Below are positions 1 through 10,031 of a stretch of DNA of 64,000 bases, in pieces. Numbering within the stretch: the first letter of the stretch is position 1; each line of letters starts with the position of its first letter. Location of the stretch: positions 744,001 through 808,000 of the forward strand of contig NC_092672.1 of assembly GCF_964355755.1 (NCBI RefSeq), given 5' to 3'. The stretch is from Antedon mediterranea. Lineage: Eukaryota > Echinodermata > Crinoidea > Comatulida > Antedonidae. The notes below the pieces were generated by a model. That model was not told the origin of the DNA. It searched no databases and saw nothing but the letters and a program-made list of their open reading frames with translations. The position numbers and the translations under genes were made by a program.

Positions 1-1599
1 TCCAAGTTAGACCACATTAAGAAAATATCAAATGCTCTAAACGAGTATCTTGCTTTAAAAATAGATGATGCACCAACCAACGTATACATGAAAGTTAAAA
101 AATTCAACTCTGATAAAGAGTTTCAAGAATGCCTAGATAAATCTATTAAGATCAAAACAAGACCATGCCAATTTCATATAGCTTACCCAGCTGTAGCCTT
201 TCAAGATCATGCGTTTGAACTCCATATCCAGTCAATTTCAAACAGTGAAAGGTGTACAATCGGTGGTCTTCCAGTAAGAGCAAGAGTTAATTCTCCTTGC
301 TGTAGTGATCATAAGATCCTAGAACTAACTCCTAGGGATGAAAGGAATGGAAAATATGTGTTCAACTTTAAGCCAAAATCCACAGGCTTATATAAGTTTC
401 ACATTTATTTAGAGGACAATGTCGAGCCAGTAGACAATATTGATATTTTTGTTCACCTGGCCGAGTTTGTTTACAATCGACTCACTCCTTGTGATCAAAC
501 ATATCAATTACAAGTAAGTTTCAAGACTAAGATTGACCTTGATGTAATTCAGAACCTTGATGTGGCATGCAATGGTGAAGTCTGTGCTGCTGTGCAACCT
601 CAAGGGATAATCTATCAGCCTGATTTCATTGCTGAATTTCTACCAACCAAACTTGGTAAGATTAGGACATGTATCACCTCCAATGACATGAGAATAGCCG
701 GACCATTTACAACTTCTGTTTGTAAACAAATCATGTGGGAGCGTACCGCTAACATACCCGAAGAAGACGTAGTGACAGACCTTGCAGTGCACAAAGATGG
801 CCACGTCTATCTTGCAGTTACTACTCCATCAAATAGAAAGATCGTTTTGTTTAATTATGAGGAAGATCCAGTTGTTGCCAATACTGTAGTATCTTACCAA
901 AATGAAGGCATCTCAGCCTTATTTATTGCTTTTGATAACGATGCAAAACTGTTTGTCTTGAATGTAACCAATATCAAAGAAGATGCCGATACTGAAATTG
1001 ATACCAAAACGGAACTTCAAATTATTACTGCCAATGGTCAGCATTCATATATTTTAGAGTCACTAACAAGCCCTGGTGGGCTTGCTGTCAGTCCATCTGG
1101 ATCTATCATTGCCATTTCTGACAAAAAAGAACACAATATATGCTTATTCAATTTGCCAGAAGTCACAGACCACATGACTCCTTTCAAAGTATTAGGAGAG
1201 TATGGTAATGTTTGGGGCAAGTTTGTCAACCCAACAGGTCTACTTATAAAACGGGAAGAATGGTTGTTTATCTGCGACACTGACAATGGTCGGATACAGG
1301 AACTTGATATGAATGGTGATACAAAGCATGTGTATGGATCAGTACGTAGACTTCAACATCCGGAATCTGTCTGCTTTTCTTCAGAAGGTCACCTTCTTAT
1401 TTTGGATGGTGAAAAACTTGTTGCTATTGATGTTGACTCTCACTGCCGGAAAACAATCTGTGAAATTGAAATCAGCTGCAACGGCAGAAAGTGTGATTTC
1501 AATCACCAAATTTGCTGCCTTCCAGATTGCCAAGTATTGCGCATCTGCTGTGGGAATAATGACATGAACATTTTTAGATATGCTGTCTCACAACGTTAG
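1..1599 (+). CDS. TRIM-like protein with filamin-type Ig and NHL repeats, 3' part
   Basis: The frame is open from base 1, so the gene begins upstream; 532 codons are visible before TAG at 1597. The first 25 or so residues (LDHIKKISNALNEYLALK) look like the end of a coiled coil. A filamin-type Ig domain follows at about residues 50-152 (core around NGKYVFNFKPKSTGLYKFHI), then a second, more diverged beta-rich segment at about 160-245. From about 250 to the end there are NHL-type beta-propeller blades, for example SPGGLAVSPSGSIIAIS, NPTGLLIKREEWLFICDTDN and HPESVCFSSEGHLLILD. This order is that of TRIM2/3/71-like E3 ubiquitin ligases, whose RING and B-box would lie upstream. Large single-exon families of such proteins are known in marine invertebrates and may serve innate immunity. 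No frame break is seen. Whether a RING is present cannot be judged here. Confidence 0.85.
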   Translation, partial: SKLDHIKKISNALNEYLALKIDDAPTNVYMKVKKFNSDKEFQECLDKSIKIKTRPCQFHIAYPAVAFQDHAFELHIQSISNSERCTIGGLPVRARVNSPCCSDHKILELTPRDERNGKYVFNFKPKSTGLYKFHIYLEDNVEPVDNIDIFVHLAEFVYNRLTPCDQTYQLQVSFKTKIDLDVIQNLDVACNGEVCAAVQPQGIIYQPDFIAEFLPTKLGKIRTCITSNDMRIAGPFTTSVCKQIMWERTANIPEEDVVTDLAVHKDGHVYLAVTTPSNRKIVLFNYEEDPVVANTVVSYQNEGISALFIAFDNDAKLFVLNVTNIKEDADTEIDTKTELQIITANGQHSYILESLTSPGGLAVSPSGSIIAISDKKEHNICLFNLPEVTDHMTPFKVLGEYGNVWGKFVNPTGLLIKREEWLFICDTDNGRIQELDMNGDTKHVYGSVRRLQHPESVCFSSEGHLLILDGEKLVAIDVDSHCRKTICEIEISCNGRKCDFNHQICCLPDCQVLRICCGNNDMNIFRYAVSQR

Positions 1600-2784
1600 G
1601 TGTTGGACAAGCTGAGTAAAGTAATTATGAATTACTGGACAATCCTAAAATGAATAGATAGAAGACATACATTACGACAGGAACAGTATAGAAACAGAAT
1701 GACTACACAGGAAGGGACCAGAGGAAGATACAAGATGAAAAAAAGGAAAGAGGGGATGCAGTGGCAGCACACAGCTGGTCCTTTCTATACATTTTGAAAC
1801 TTTGTTCCTGTTTTAAACATTAACAATTGGGAGTGGGAACAGGTCCTTGTTGGCCCTATAATCTACCTCTATTAGTACATTTTATTATTGTAGAAAGAAA
1901 CATTGTGTGTGCAAAACTAAGCTACAAATACTGCAGTTACCGCAAAAGTAGTATGCAAAATAACATTCCTTCAGTTGCAGCTTCTAGAATTACTGCAGTT
2001 ATGAAGAAATACTGAAAATATTGTTTAATGTTGTAAATACGCAAGATTTTAACATTTTGTAGAATTTGTAGTGTACTTTGTAGTAGAGTTTAATTGTGAT
2101 ATACATCCTACAGATACAATAATGTATAATAAATCAATTTTATATTCAATCAATTATAGTTTACATACATCTAAGATTTGTCAGTTTTGTTGTGCATTTA
2201 CAGTACATACTGGATAACCATTATGATAATTCTTTTTATATAATGACTACAAAATATGTAGGAAAAGGGAAAAGACAAATTCGTAGATAGTATTTAAGAC
2301 AGATATACATGTACAGAGACTTACATGGCTATTTTAATTTTGTTCTAATTTGTTTGGGTCTAAACAAAAACCCCGATTATAATTGTATCATGACTGTTTA
2401 ATTTATCCATAAGTTGATATTCTTGAACACATTCCAGTAATATAACTGGATTTAAAAAGTAGCAGTTCCTAATACAGTAGCTTCAACGGGAATGAAATTA
2501 AAGCGATGACAGTCTCAAGGATTCGCCGAAGTAAACTCATCTTTACTATCATTGCTGATTATAAAATATACTGTTAATCAGAAAAGAAACTGTATAATAA
2601 TAATGTTATAATATTATATCATTTATTTCGCCACATTTTAACACATTAAGACATAAAAATAGTACAAAGGTAAATCAATGAGACAGGATCACCTAAAAGT
2701 TATAAATAAAAATAACTGTCGAGAAATACTTGCATACAATGAATTAATTACAGAAAAACCTTAACATTTTGCAACATATTTAAA
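1600..2784. other. 3' UTR and spacer after the TRIM-like gene
   Basis: AT-rich sequence with no coding pattern that I can recognise. Apart from the candidate polyadenylation signal at 2128, I see nothing in it. Confidence 0.5.
2128..2133 (+). promoter_or_regulatory. Polyadenylation signal (AATAAA), candidate
   Basis: A canonical AATAAA lies 0.5 kb after the stop codon of the TRIM-like gene, in AT-rich sequence that fits a 3' UTR. It is the first clear signal downstream. Such hexamers are common in AT-rich DNA. Confidence 0.4.
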
Positions 2785-3060
2785 TTATTAATGTACATAG
2801 AGGCTCTAAGAGTATCATCAGCATAATTGTGATTCAATGCAGGAGGCAGATCAGATACAAAGAGATTAAAGAGGATTGGACCAATCACTGATCCATGAGG
2901 ACCCGGGATTTAACCAATATACAGTAAATGTAACATTTTCAGACCTACAAGATAGATATGATTTAAACCAGTCCAGCATTAAATCACAGATACCAAAATT
3001 ATGTAATTTATTTAACAGAAGGCTTTTCTCCAATCGAGAAAAAAAATCGCATCGATATGT
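2785..3060 (-). mobile_element. LINE reverse-transcriptase fragment (degenerate)
   Basis: Read on the minus strand, this encodes recognisable non-LTR reverse-transcriptase blocks in order. First is a weak FLDWRKAF (compare the usual FLDLSKAFD), then LMLDWFKSYLSCRSENV (compare LDWFKSYLSNR). After a frame change comes GPHGSVIGPILFNLF.SDLP and the catalytic NYADDT. Motif order and spacing match the palm domain of CR1/L2/Jockey-like LINEs. At least one frameshift and one stop show it is dead. An open plus-strand frame over the same bases is only its shadow. Confidence 0.8.
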
Positions 3061-4406
3061 GGCGGAGAGCGTTCATCAAATAAATCAAATCAATATAGAT
3101 CAATCAGTTATTACATCAGTAAGTAATAAACACAACTTAGTATTACATTCTTAATATACATATTATTGAACATACAAAATGTTAATCAAAATAGAATGGT
3201 TTGGCAACAAAATCCCAATTTCTCACCTCGCATAGGCCTATCTGAGGTTTTTCTGATGTTGGTGATTGCTACAGCACACAGAAAGATGCCATTTAAATAA
3301 ATCTAACCAATCAAAATTGAATATTCATCAAACCGTTTCTATTTTCTAACACAATGTAAATTGTTCGTCTACAATATAAAATAAACAACACAATGCAGAT
3401 GGGTATATTTATTACAAAAGTTAAAGTTACACACAGAACCTATTTTATATAAGTAGAAGCATATTGGTACATAACAAAATGGCTGATTTATTTTACATTA
3501 AACTAAAAACTTATTATGTTTGCGCTGTATAATCCCATAAAACTATGGAATCTAGTGAAAAAGAGGTTTATAGTTGGATTGCATTAACCATAGATTTACC
3601 ACAGTCATGTGTCCGAATTTAGCCTATATGAGGTGGGATTATATTTTAGCATGGGATACTAGGTCAGAGTACAGGACTAGAGTAATATTTTTATTTTGGT
3701 TTTCAGATTTAGCAGCAATCCGATTACAGAGCATATTTTCCAAAGGTTTTTTTTTTTCGTACACGAAAAAGAGTACCGTACTATTAAACGATCGTACTAT
3801 TTCACGCAATGTGACCCACAATCGTCCAATCAAATGATAGGAATTTATTTAGGTGTTATATAAAAGTAATATTACGTATAAATTAACAAAAATGAACTGA
3901 CTGACTAATCCTACTAGAAGACGCACTTTCATCTCAATTCTACCACTCCGTAAACATGAGGCCTTTGCAACAACATTTTTAACCCATCATTGTAGCATAC
4001 CCAAAAAGATCGCAAGGTACCTTAATGTACATACCACAATACTATTTACATATTCCGCATCAACAGAACACATGACCAATGAGACTGTTGGCTCCGATAC
4101 AAAAAGATATGTATTGCTTTATATCCAACTAAATCCAAGGAGATAAAAACATGAACAATATACATGGCTGAATCGACATCTAAGTTTTGTTCGGGGCTTT
4201 GTCATTAATAATAATTATTGGTTTTAATTAAATCCTATGTGACCTATTCTGAAATTTCGATCGACTTTACAAACAATTTATCATCTTCATTTAGTATGTA
4301 TTATAGTATAATGGTAGTATCATTTATACAGAATTCACTTTTATCTACAGTTCTGCCACTGAAATAAATGTTGGCACGGTCAAACCACTGAGTGATATTG
4401 ATAAAT
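3061..4406. other. AT-rich spacer
   Basis: No gene is recognised. The two overlapping small frames near 3574-3837 have no coding character, and one spans a T-run. Confidence 0.5.
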
Positions 4407-5714
4407 TTACTTTATTGATAATTCAATTATTCTTTTTGAACACTCTTCTGCCATGTGACTTATTACATAAGCTGATAGTTTGCAATTACATATTTTTAGT
4501 TCCCTCAGCTCAGGAGACAAAATCAATAAAGAACTCAGTAAAGTACTATCAATGTTGCTGAAATCATTATCATTGATATAGAGTCGTCTTAATGTTAATT
4601 GAACACCTCTAATTGCACACTCTATGATCATGTGATTTATTACATCCCCTGATAGATTGCAATTGTTCATTAAAAGCTGATCCAGACTAGGAGCCATACT
4701 AAATAAAGAACACAGTAAAGCAGCATCAATGTTTCTGAGGTTATTATCGCTGATATCAAGCAATGATAATGCTAATTGTACTCCTGTGTTCGAACACCCT
4801 TTAATCATTTGATTCACTACGTCACCTGAAAGATTGCAGTTATGCATATCAAGCTGCCACATCTCAGGAGATATAATTAATAAGGAACTCAGTAAAGTAC
4901 CATCAATGTTTCTGAGGTTATTATCGCTGATATCAAGCAATGATAATGCTAATTGTACTCCTGTATTCGAACACCCTTTAATCATTTGATTCACTACGTC
5001 ACCTGAAAGATTGCAGTTATGCATATCAAGCTGCCGCATCTTAGGAGATATAATTAATAAGGAACTCAGTAAAGTAATGTTACCGAGATTGTTACAACTG
5101 ATGTTAAGCGATTGTATTGCCAATTGTACTCTTCTTTGTGACCACTCTCGGATTATCCGATTCATCACATCACTTGATAGATTACAATTACTCATGTAAA
5201 GGGAATCCAGTTCAGTAAGCAACAAAGAAACCAGTAAAGTATAATCAATGTTACATAGATTATTACCACTGATATTAAGTAATGCCAATTCTATTTGAAC
5301 TCTCTCTTTTAAACACCCTCTAATCATGTCATTCAGTATGTCACCCGATAGATTGCAATTGCTCATGTCAAAACTCCATTGCCTAGGAGACATAATCAAT
5401 AAGGAAGAGAGTAAAGTACCATCAATTTTGCTGAGATTATTTCCACTGATGTGGAGCCAAGATAATGCTAATTTAACTCCTTGACGTGAACACTGTTTAA
5501 TCATGTCATTCATTATGTCACCTGATAGATTGCATTTATCCATGTGAAGTGAGCTCAGGTTAGGAGAAAGCAACATAAAAGAACCTAGTAAAGTACCATC
5601 AATGTTGCTGAGATTATTATCATTAATAGCAATTAACAATAATGAAGGTAATTGAACTACTCTGTTTAAACACTCTCTCATAATCTTATTCATTACCTCA
5701 GTATACAACAACAT
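4407..5714 (-). CDS. NLR-type leucine-rich repeats, C-terminal part
   Basis: A frame of 435 codons built almost wholly of ribonuclease-inhibitor-type leucine-rich repeats of 56-59 residues. Each unit reads roughly as CNLSGDVxNxMIxEC, then VQLALxxLxISxNNL, then NIDGTLLSSLL. About seven units are visible. Two neighbouring units (4731-4907 and 4908-5084) are almost identical over 177 bases, which indicates a recent tandem duplication. Such arrays form the ligand-sensing or autoinhibitory C-terminus of NLR receptors. Codon 1 is not a true start: the frame opens inside a repeat (EVMNKIMREC), so it continues the unit set encoded upstream at 5951-6835, separated by a 236-base interruption. It ends at TAA (4407-4409), where an AATAAA hexamer overlaps the last codons. 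Confidence 0.75.
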   Translation of the reverse strand: MLLYTEVMNKIMRECLNRVVQLPSLLLIAINDNNLSNIDGTLLGSFMLLSPNLSSLHMDKCNLSGDIMNDMIKQCSRQGVKLALSWLHISGNNLSKIDGTLLSSLLIMSPRQWSFDMSNCNLSGDILNDMIRGCLKERVQIELALLNISGNNLCNIDYTLLVSLLLTELDSLYMSNCNLSSDVMNRIIREWSQRRVQLAIQSLNISCNNLGNITLLSSLLIISPKMRQLDMHNCNLSGDVVNQMIKGCSNTGVQLALSLLDISDNNLRNIDGTLLSSLLIISPEMWQLDMHNCNLSGDVVNQMIKGCSNTGVQLALSLLDISDNNLRNIDAALLCSLFSMAPSLDQLLMNNCNLSGDVINHMIIECAIRGVQLTLRRLYINDNDFSNIDSTLLSSLLILSPELRELKICNCKLSAYVISHMAEECSKRIIELSIK

Positions 5715-5950
5715 TTATTCAATATTCAATATTTTACAAAGTTTATGGTTAAGATACACAGAAGCCAAAGTGGCTTGTCTTTGTAGTCCTAAGCATAAAC
5801 ATAAAACATATTATACGGACGCATTACATTAACAAAAAATGACATTTTGAGACAGACAAAAAAACACAAACACAACAAAGTGATATTAAGCTAAATGTTT
5901 ACAACCCTAATTTTGCAGTAGCAATAGTAGCTAGCAATATGTTTCAAATA
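5715..5950 (-). other. Interruption between two LRR blocks
   Basis: The upstream frame stops inside a repeat (after LNMSN), and the downstream frame resumes inside the same kind of repeat (VMNKIMREC), with the expected CNLSGD lost. A possible donor (ACA|GTACAAG) and acceptor (CTGAG|GTAATG) exist, but joining them would shift the frame. The segment is therefore either a replacement insertion or an intron whose edges I have not located. It is AT-rich and carries no other signal. Confidence 0.4.
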
Positions 5951-6835
5951 TCATCTTTTTAATATTGTACTTGTACTGTAATTAGACATGTTAAGATTCG
6001 TTAGCTTCAGACACATACTCAGTAAAGTACCCAGCAAAGTGCCATCAATGTTTCCAAAATCATTACCATTGAAACTGAGTAGATCTAATGCTAATTGACA
6101 TCCTTTGTTTAAAAACTCTACGATCATACGATTCATTATATCGCCTGATAGATTACATTTACACATTCTAAGATCATTTTGCTTAAGAAACATACTTAGT
6201 AAAGAACCAAGTAAACTACCATCAATGTTCCCGAGATTATTATTATAGAAATTTAATTTTTCTATTGATAATTGAACTCCCCTATTTGAACACTCTATGA
6301 TCATTTGATTTATTACATCATCAGATAAATTCTCAATACAAACATAATTGCATTTAGCATCGATACCTAAAATGTGAGCAATAACTCTTCCCTTGCACTT
6401 TAACGCCATCCTACTACAAAAAGTATTCAAACTACTGGCATCATATTCCATACAATGAAGTTGATGGATTAGATGTATGAAATGCCCATCGCATTGTACA
6501 TCTGGATTAATCTGATGGATACACATTCTTATAGAGGTACATATATCACCCATATGCTGTTTTATTTCTAAATCTTTGCTGGTCATGTGATTAATTAATG
6601 CATCTACCACAACATCTTCATGTTGTTTTTTAACTGCCTTTTTAAAGAAAGTAATTAGGGAGCGATAAGTAGATAAATGATTTGTAATCCAATGCTTTAA
6701 AAATTTATCAGCTTGATTATAACCAAGAAAACCAATTGCAAATTCTCTCGCTATTTTTATATTCTCACTTTCCGTTATTATTTCCAATTCATTATCATCC
6801 AATGGTGTAAGTAATCGTCGTGGACTTGATAACAT
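5951..6835 (-). pseudogene. NLR post-NACHT helical region and first LRRs (frame-shifted)
   Basis: A frame of 294 codons. Residues 20-160 (for example AREFAIGFLGYNQADKFLKH, then LINHMTSKDLEIKQHMGD and FCSRMALKCKGRVIAHILG) resemble the helical region that follows the NACHT domain in invertebrate NLR proteins. From about 170 on, two to three leucine-rich repeats of the kind seen at 4407-5714 follow (NLSDDVINQMIIEC, NLGNIDGSLLGSLL). The apparent start codon lies inside the pre-NACHT exon in another frame, so it is not a natural start. No Walker A (GxxxxGKS/T) or Walker B motif is present in this or any neighbouring frame. The ATPase core between pre-NACHT and this region is lost. Confidence 0.65.
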
Positions 6836-7027
6836 CTATTACTTCTTTTAATGTTGTTGGTTTGCTGATAATTTGTGTATTGTTTTCACTTTTCTCGAGT
6901 AGTTCCATATCGGTAAACATCTTCGAAATATCAATTTTGTATCTATCATTCATTATTGCTGGTGTAAATGTATGGTCACGACTGCAGAGTTTTTTTTGTC
7001 TTTGAAGCAGATATTTTTCTATTTTTT
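6795..7027 (-). CDS. NLR pre-NACHT exon (exon 5 of the DED-NLR gene)
   Basis: A pyrimidine-rich tract and AG place the exon start at 7027 in phase 1, which fits the phase-1 donor at 7376. The peptide begins EKIEKYLLQRQKKLC and holds MNDRYKIDISKMFTDMELLE, matching the pre-NACHT block (IxDIFTxLxLVE type) of invertebrate NLRs. Then TTLKEVIDVIKS leads up to where the P-loop should begin. Instead the frame meets TGA at 6795, while the post-NACHT frame is already open over the same bases one frame over. A deletion that removed the NACHT and shifted the frame explains this best. Confidence 0.65.
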
Positions 7028-7375
7028 CTAAATAAAAAGAAGTATATCTTATAAAAGTCAAATTGCACTGTATAAAATTCTGATTTGAAATTCTAAGTGC
7101 ATTGAGAAATCTACTTTCCTAATGGCCGTGGTAAAGATGGAGTGGTATGACAAACATTTCTTGATTTATTTACATTAACTACCTACTGTACTAGTATATC
7201 ATTAAATCTAACAATAGTTCTGTCCTGTCAATATCTTTAATTTTGGTAATGTTGTTTTCTTTGTTGTATACACGGTTATTGTAGTTTATACAGTATAATC
7301 TAAAAATAACAATCAAAGACACAGATTATAAAGACAAATAGAGAACCTGTCTTAATCACTTATTAAATTAATCAC

Positions 7376-7444
7376 CTGTTTCTGATTTAACATCTTTTCG
7401 CATTCCTTGGTCTCTGTTACTGGTGGTTGGCACATCCTCGGTTC
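7376..7444 (-). CDS. Linker exon 4 of the DED-NLR gene
   Basis: A 69-base exon bounded by TATAAG| and CAG|GTGATT. It is phase 1 on both sides and open in the frame forced by its neighbours (begins GTEDVPTTSNRD, ends DVKSET). It is hydrophilic, as expected of a linker between the death-fold domain and the NACHT. The call rests on splice sites and phase, not on similarity. Confidence 0.55.
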
Positions 7445-8140
7445 CTTATAAATAATAACAGGAAAAAAATCTCAATTTACAATCACAGTTTACCGTGCTT
7501 GTTTTATCCATTGTGAAATCATGTACGGTCTAAAATTCTTTTCATACATGTCTTTGAAATAATCCCAATTCATACTGTACTAAATGAGCTTTTGCATTAA
7601 TTAATTCGTAAAACGTGACAAAACAACGTATCGATGTAAAAATTGCCGTAATCATTATCAACGTATTTTTCGGCTACAGTGCAGTACCTAATTTCTGTAA
7701 AATTCCAAGCTATTTTTTTTTGGCTTTTGTATTTCGACTCACAGTTTATAATCTGCATCAACTATTGATGGTAGTGAAGACTGACCCGGCTTAGACAAGT
7801 TGTTTTCAGCACAGGATGCAGATATCAACAGCAATAAAGTAAAGCTAGCAAATCATAAATATGCCTTTTGAAACACACGATTTTCAAGAAGCATCAGTGT
7901 GTTATTTAAATATACAATGGGAACCGAAAATCGCGTTCTGTCTTGAGTAGGCCTATGTCAATGATTACTTATCTTTTACTTAACTTAAAAACAAGGATAC
8001 GTAATTGGTAGATATCATCTTACGTTTTTTTTTATAAGAACCACCAAGCTAAATGGTTAACCCAACCCAACTCATTTTTAACTTCTTATAGTTGTGTTTA
8101 TAGATACACATTATGTTAAAATAACTGAAATACAGCTTAC

Positions 8141-8206
8141 CTTTGTCTAATTTAATACGTTTCTGTAATCTGGTGTGTTCAGTTTGTGTAGCGGACTCGG
8201 ACTCCT
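8141..8206 (-). CDS. Linker exon 3 of the DED-NLR gene
   Basis: A 66-base exon bounded by TTTTAACAG| and AAAG|GTAAGC, phase 1 on both sides, encoding EESESATQTEHTRLQKRIK and two or three more residues. The phase agrees with the donor of the DED exon at 12867 and with exon 4. The intron between it and the DED exon (8207-12866) carries the foldback element. Confidence 0.6.
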
Positions 8207-8422
8207 CTGTTAAAATAATCAATAGAAAATATTACAATAATATAGGCCTATATCATTCATCTCATCTCACGTTATTAAAATGTTATTATAGTAGGCATGT
8301 TAAGGTGCATATTTTAGGCAAATCCTTCAAATTGTGATAATATTTTGAAACTTTGCACAGTTATTCATTAGGGTGTCAAAAACATGAAATGGAAGGGTTG
8401 CACAAAATTTGGTCAGGGGAAA

Positions 8423-9060
8423 GCCGCCATTTTGGATTTCAAAATGGCGGACCCTAAATTTTCACTTTTCAGGTATATCTCTGCTAAAAAGGCACCTAGA
8501 GTTCTGATTTTAGGTGCAAATTATATGGTAGTGGGGTCACCAAACATATTGGTATAACTAACATTTTGATTGCATGGCGGCCATGTTTGATTTCAAAATG
8601 GCGGACCCCAAATTTTCACTTTTCAGGTATATCTCTGCTAAAAAGGCACCTAGAGTTCTGATTTTAGGTGCAAATTATATGGTAGTGGGGTCACCAAACA
8701 TATTGGTATAACTAACATTTTGATTGCATGGCGGCCATGTTTGATTTCAAAATGGCGGACCCCAAATTTTCACTTTTCAGGTATATCTCTGCTAAAAAGG
8801 CACCTAGAGTTCTGATTTTAGGTGCAAATTATATAGTAATGGGGTCACCAAACATATTGGTATAACTAACATTTTGATTGCATGGCGGCCATGTTGGATT
8901 TCAAAATGGCGGACTTCAAATTTTCACTTTTCAGGTATATCTCTGCTAAAAAGCCACCTAGAGTTCTGATTTTAGGTGCAAATTATATGGTAATGGGTCA
9001 CCAAACATATTGGTATAACGTCTTTGATTGCATTGCCGCCGGCGGCCATTTTGAACGTAG
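8423..9060. repeat. 154-bp tandem subrepeats, left arm of foldback element
   Basis: Four copies spaced exactly 154 bases apart (anchor TTTCAAAATGG at 8437, 8591, 8745 and 8899). Each holds short inverted CATTTTG/CAAAATGG stretches and a block around AGGCACCTAGAGTTCTGATT. Copies 2 and 3 are near-identical. Confidence 0.9.
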
Positions 9061-9125
9061 CTCAAACTGTACTGGCTTTACACTATTTGTTTATGTTTAT
9101 AGTTACATGCATTTAACATGGATAC

Positions 9126-10024
9126 TTATTGTAGGTCACATTTTCCCTGGCAACCACACAGCTCTGTACATCGTAAATCACTCTTTCTGCATTTACAGCG
9201 TCCAAGATCACAGTCGGTGTGTCCACAGCGAATTAAAACCTTTGTGACATCCGAGAGTGTGGAGCACTGTGGCGCAGTGGTTAGAGCATTGGACTTGCAA
9301 TCAAGAGGTTGCTGGTTCAAGCCCGGTCGGTCACTGCAGTGTTGAGTCCTTAAGCAAGATTCTTTATCCACATTGTTTCTCCCCACCCAGATGATAGAAA
9401 TGGGTACCGGTATGTAAAAAGTACTGGGAAGGTAAATCAGACTCGTTTGTGCGGGAGGAGTGGCGTACCCCCACAAACATACACACTTAGTGGAGTCTGG
9501 CTCAAACGCTAAAGAAATGGAGATGGGCACCACAGCCATTATCATTTAGCTTAGGTCTCGACACTTTACCTTACAGACAATGACATCCTATCGAAAACTG
9601 AAGTCATTCATGGCATCTTTTTCCAAGTCTTGTTAAATGTAGCTTTACCTTTTCCTTGAACAGATGAAGTTGTATCACATTCACAACCGCTAAAGGAATG
9701 AAAGAACAAGTAAGCGGCTGATGCTTGTGGTCCAAGAGAAGAAACAATCTCGTGTATTGGGATGTGCTTCCCCACTCCAAACTCGATCCAAAGCTCGTGG
9801 ATCCTAGGTATTCTGTGGAAAGCTGACAATGCAATAACAATAACATCACTGTCTACAGTCTTGACAAGAATGCGCGGAAAAATTTCAGCGGCATGTTTAA
9901 CATGAACAAACATACATTCATCTGCCTCTATGTTACATGGCATCAGCAGTTGTATATTTACAGTCTGGTTTGTTGCAGCTCTGTCTCCTAGAGACCCTAC
10001 AAACATTCCGTGATTTGTGTCAAC
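9126..10024 (-). pseudogene. Transposon-type EEAD/Cys-rich protein, left-arm copy (broken)
   Basis: On the minus strand, 10024-9608 encodes TNHGMFVGSLGDRA, then MPCNIEADECMFVHVKHAAE, LVKTVDSDVIVIAL and ELWIEFGVGK.IPIHEI, ending SGCECDTTSSVQGKGK. This is the core of a protein family common in invertebrate gene models (typically EEADTR, RTVDTDVVVLA, IPIHEIAASLG, ALTGCDTVSS). I know no function for it. The C-terminal cysteine cluster (CGHTDCDLGRCKCRKSDLRC) lies at 9126-9250, separated from the core by a SINE. The middle part present in the right arm is missing here. Dead, but it keeps residues the other copy has lost. Confidence 0.65.
9259..9560 (+). mobile_element. tRNA-derived SINE
   Basis: A perfect RNA polymerase III A box (TGGCGCAGTGG, 9270-9280) and a good B box (GGTTCAAGCCC, 9314-9324) sit in a tRNA-like head whose anticodon loop reads TGC. 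A tRNA-unrelated body follows with AAGCAAGATTCTTTATCC and CCACCCAGATGATAGAAATG. These look like the conserved central domain of Nin-type SINEs, though I am recalling that consensus from memory. It lies inside the left arm of the foldback element, where the right arm instead keeps about 270 bases of protein-coding sequence. Confidence 0.75.
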
Positions 10025-10031
10025 TTCGATC

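Noticed and set aside
2876-3154. Plus-strand 92-codon frame
   Set aside because: The minus strand carries reverse-transcriptase motifs over the same bases.
9259-9335. Functional tRNA gene
   Set aside because: Good A and B boxes, but the acceptor stem does not pair cleanly and a SINE body follows.
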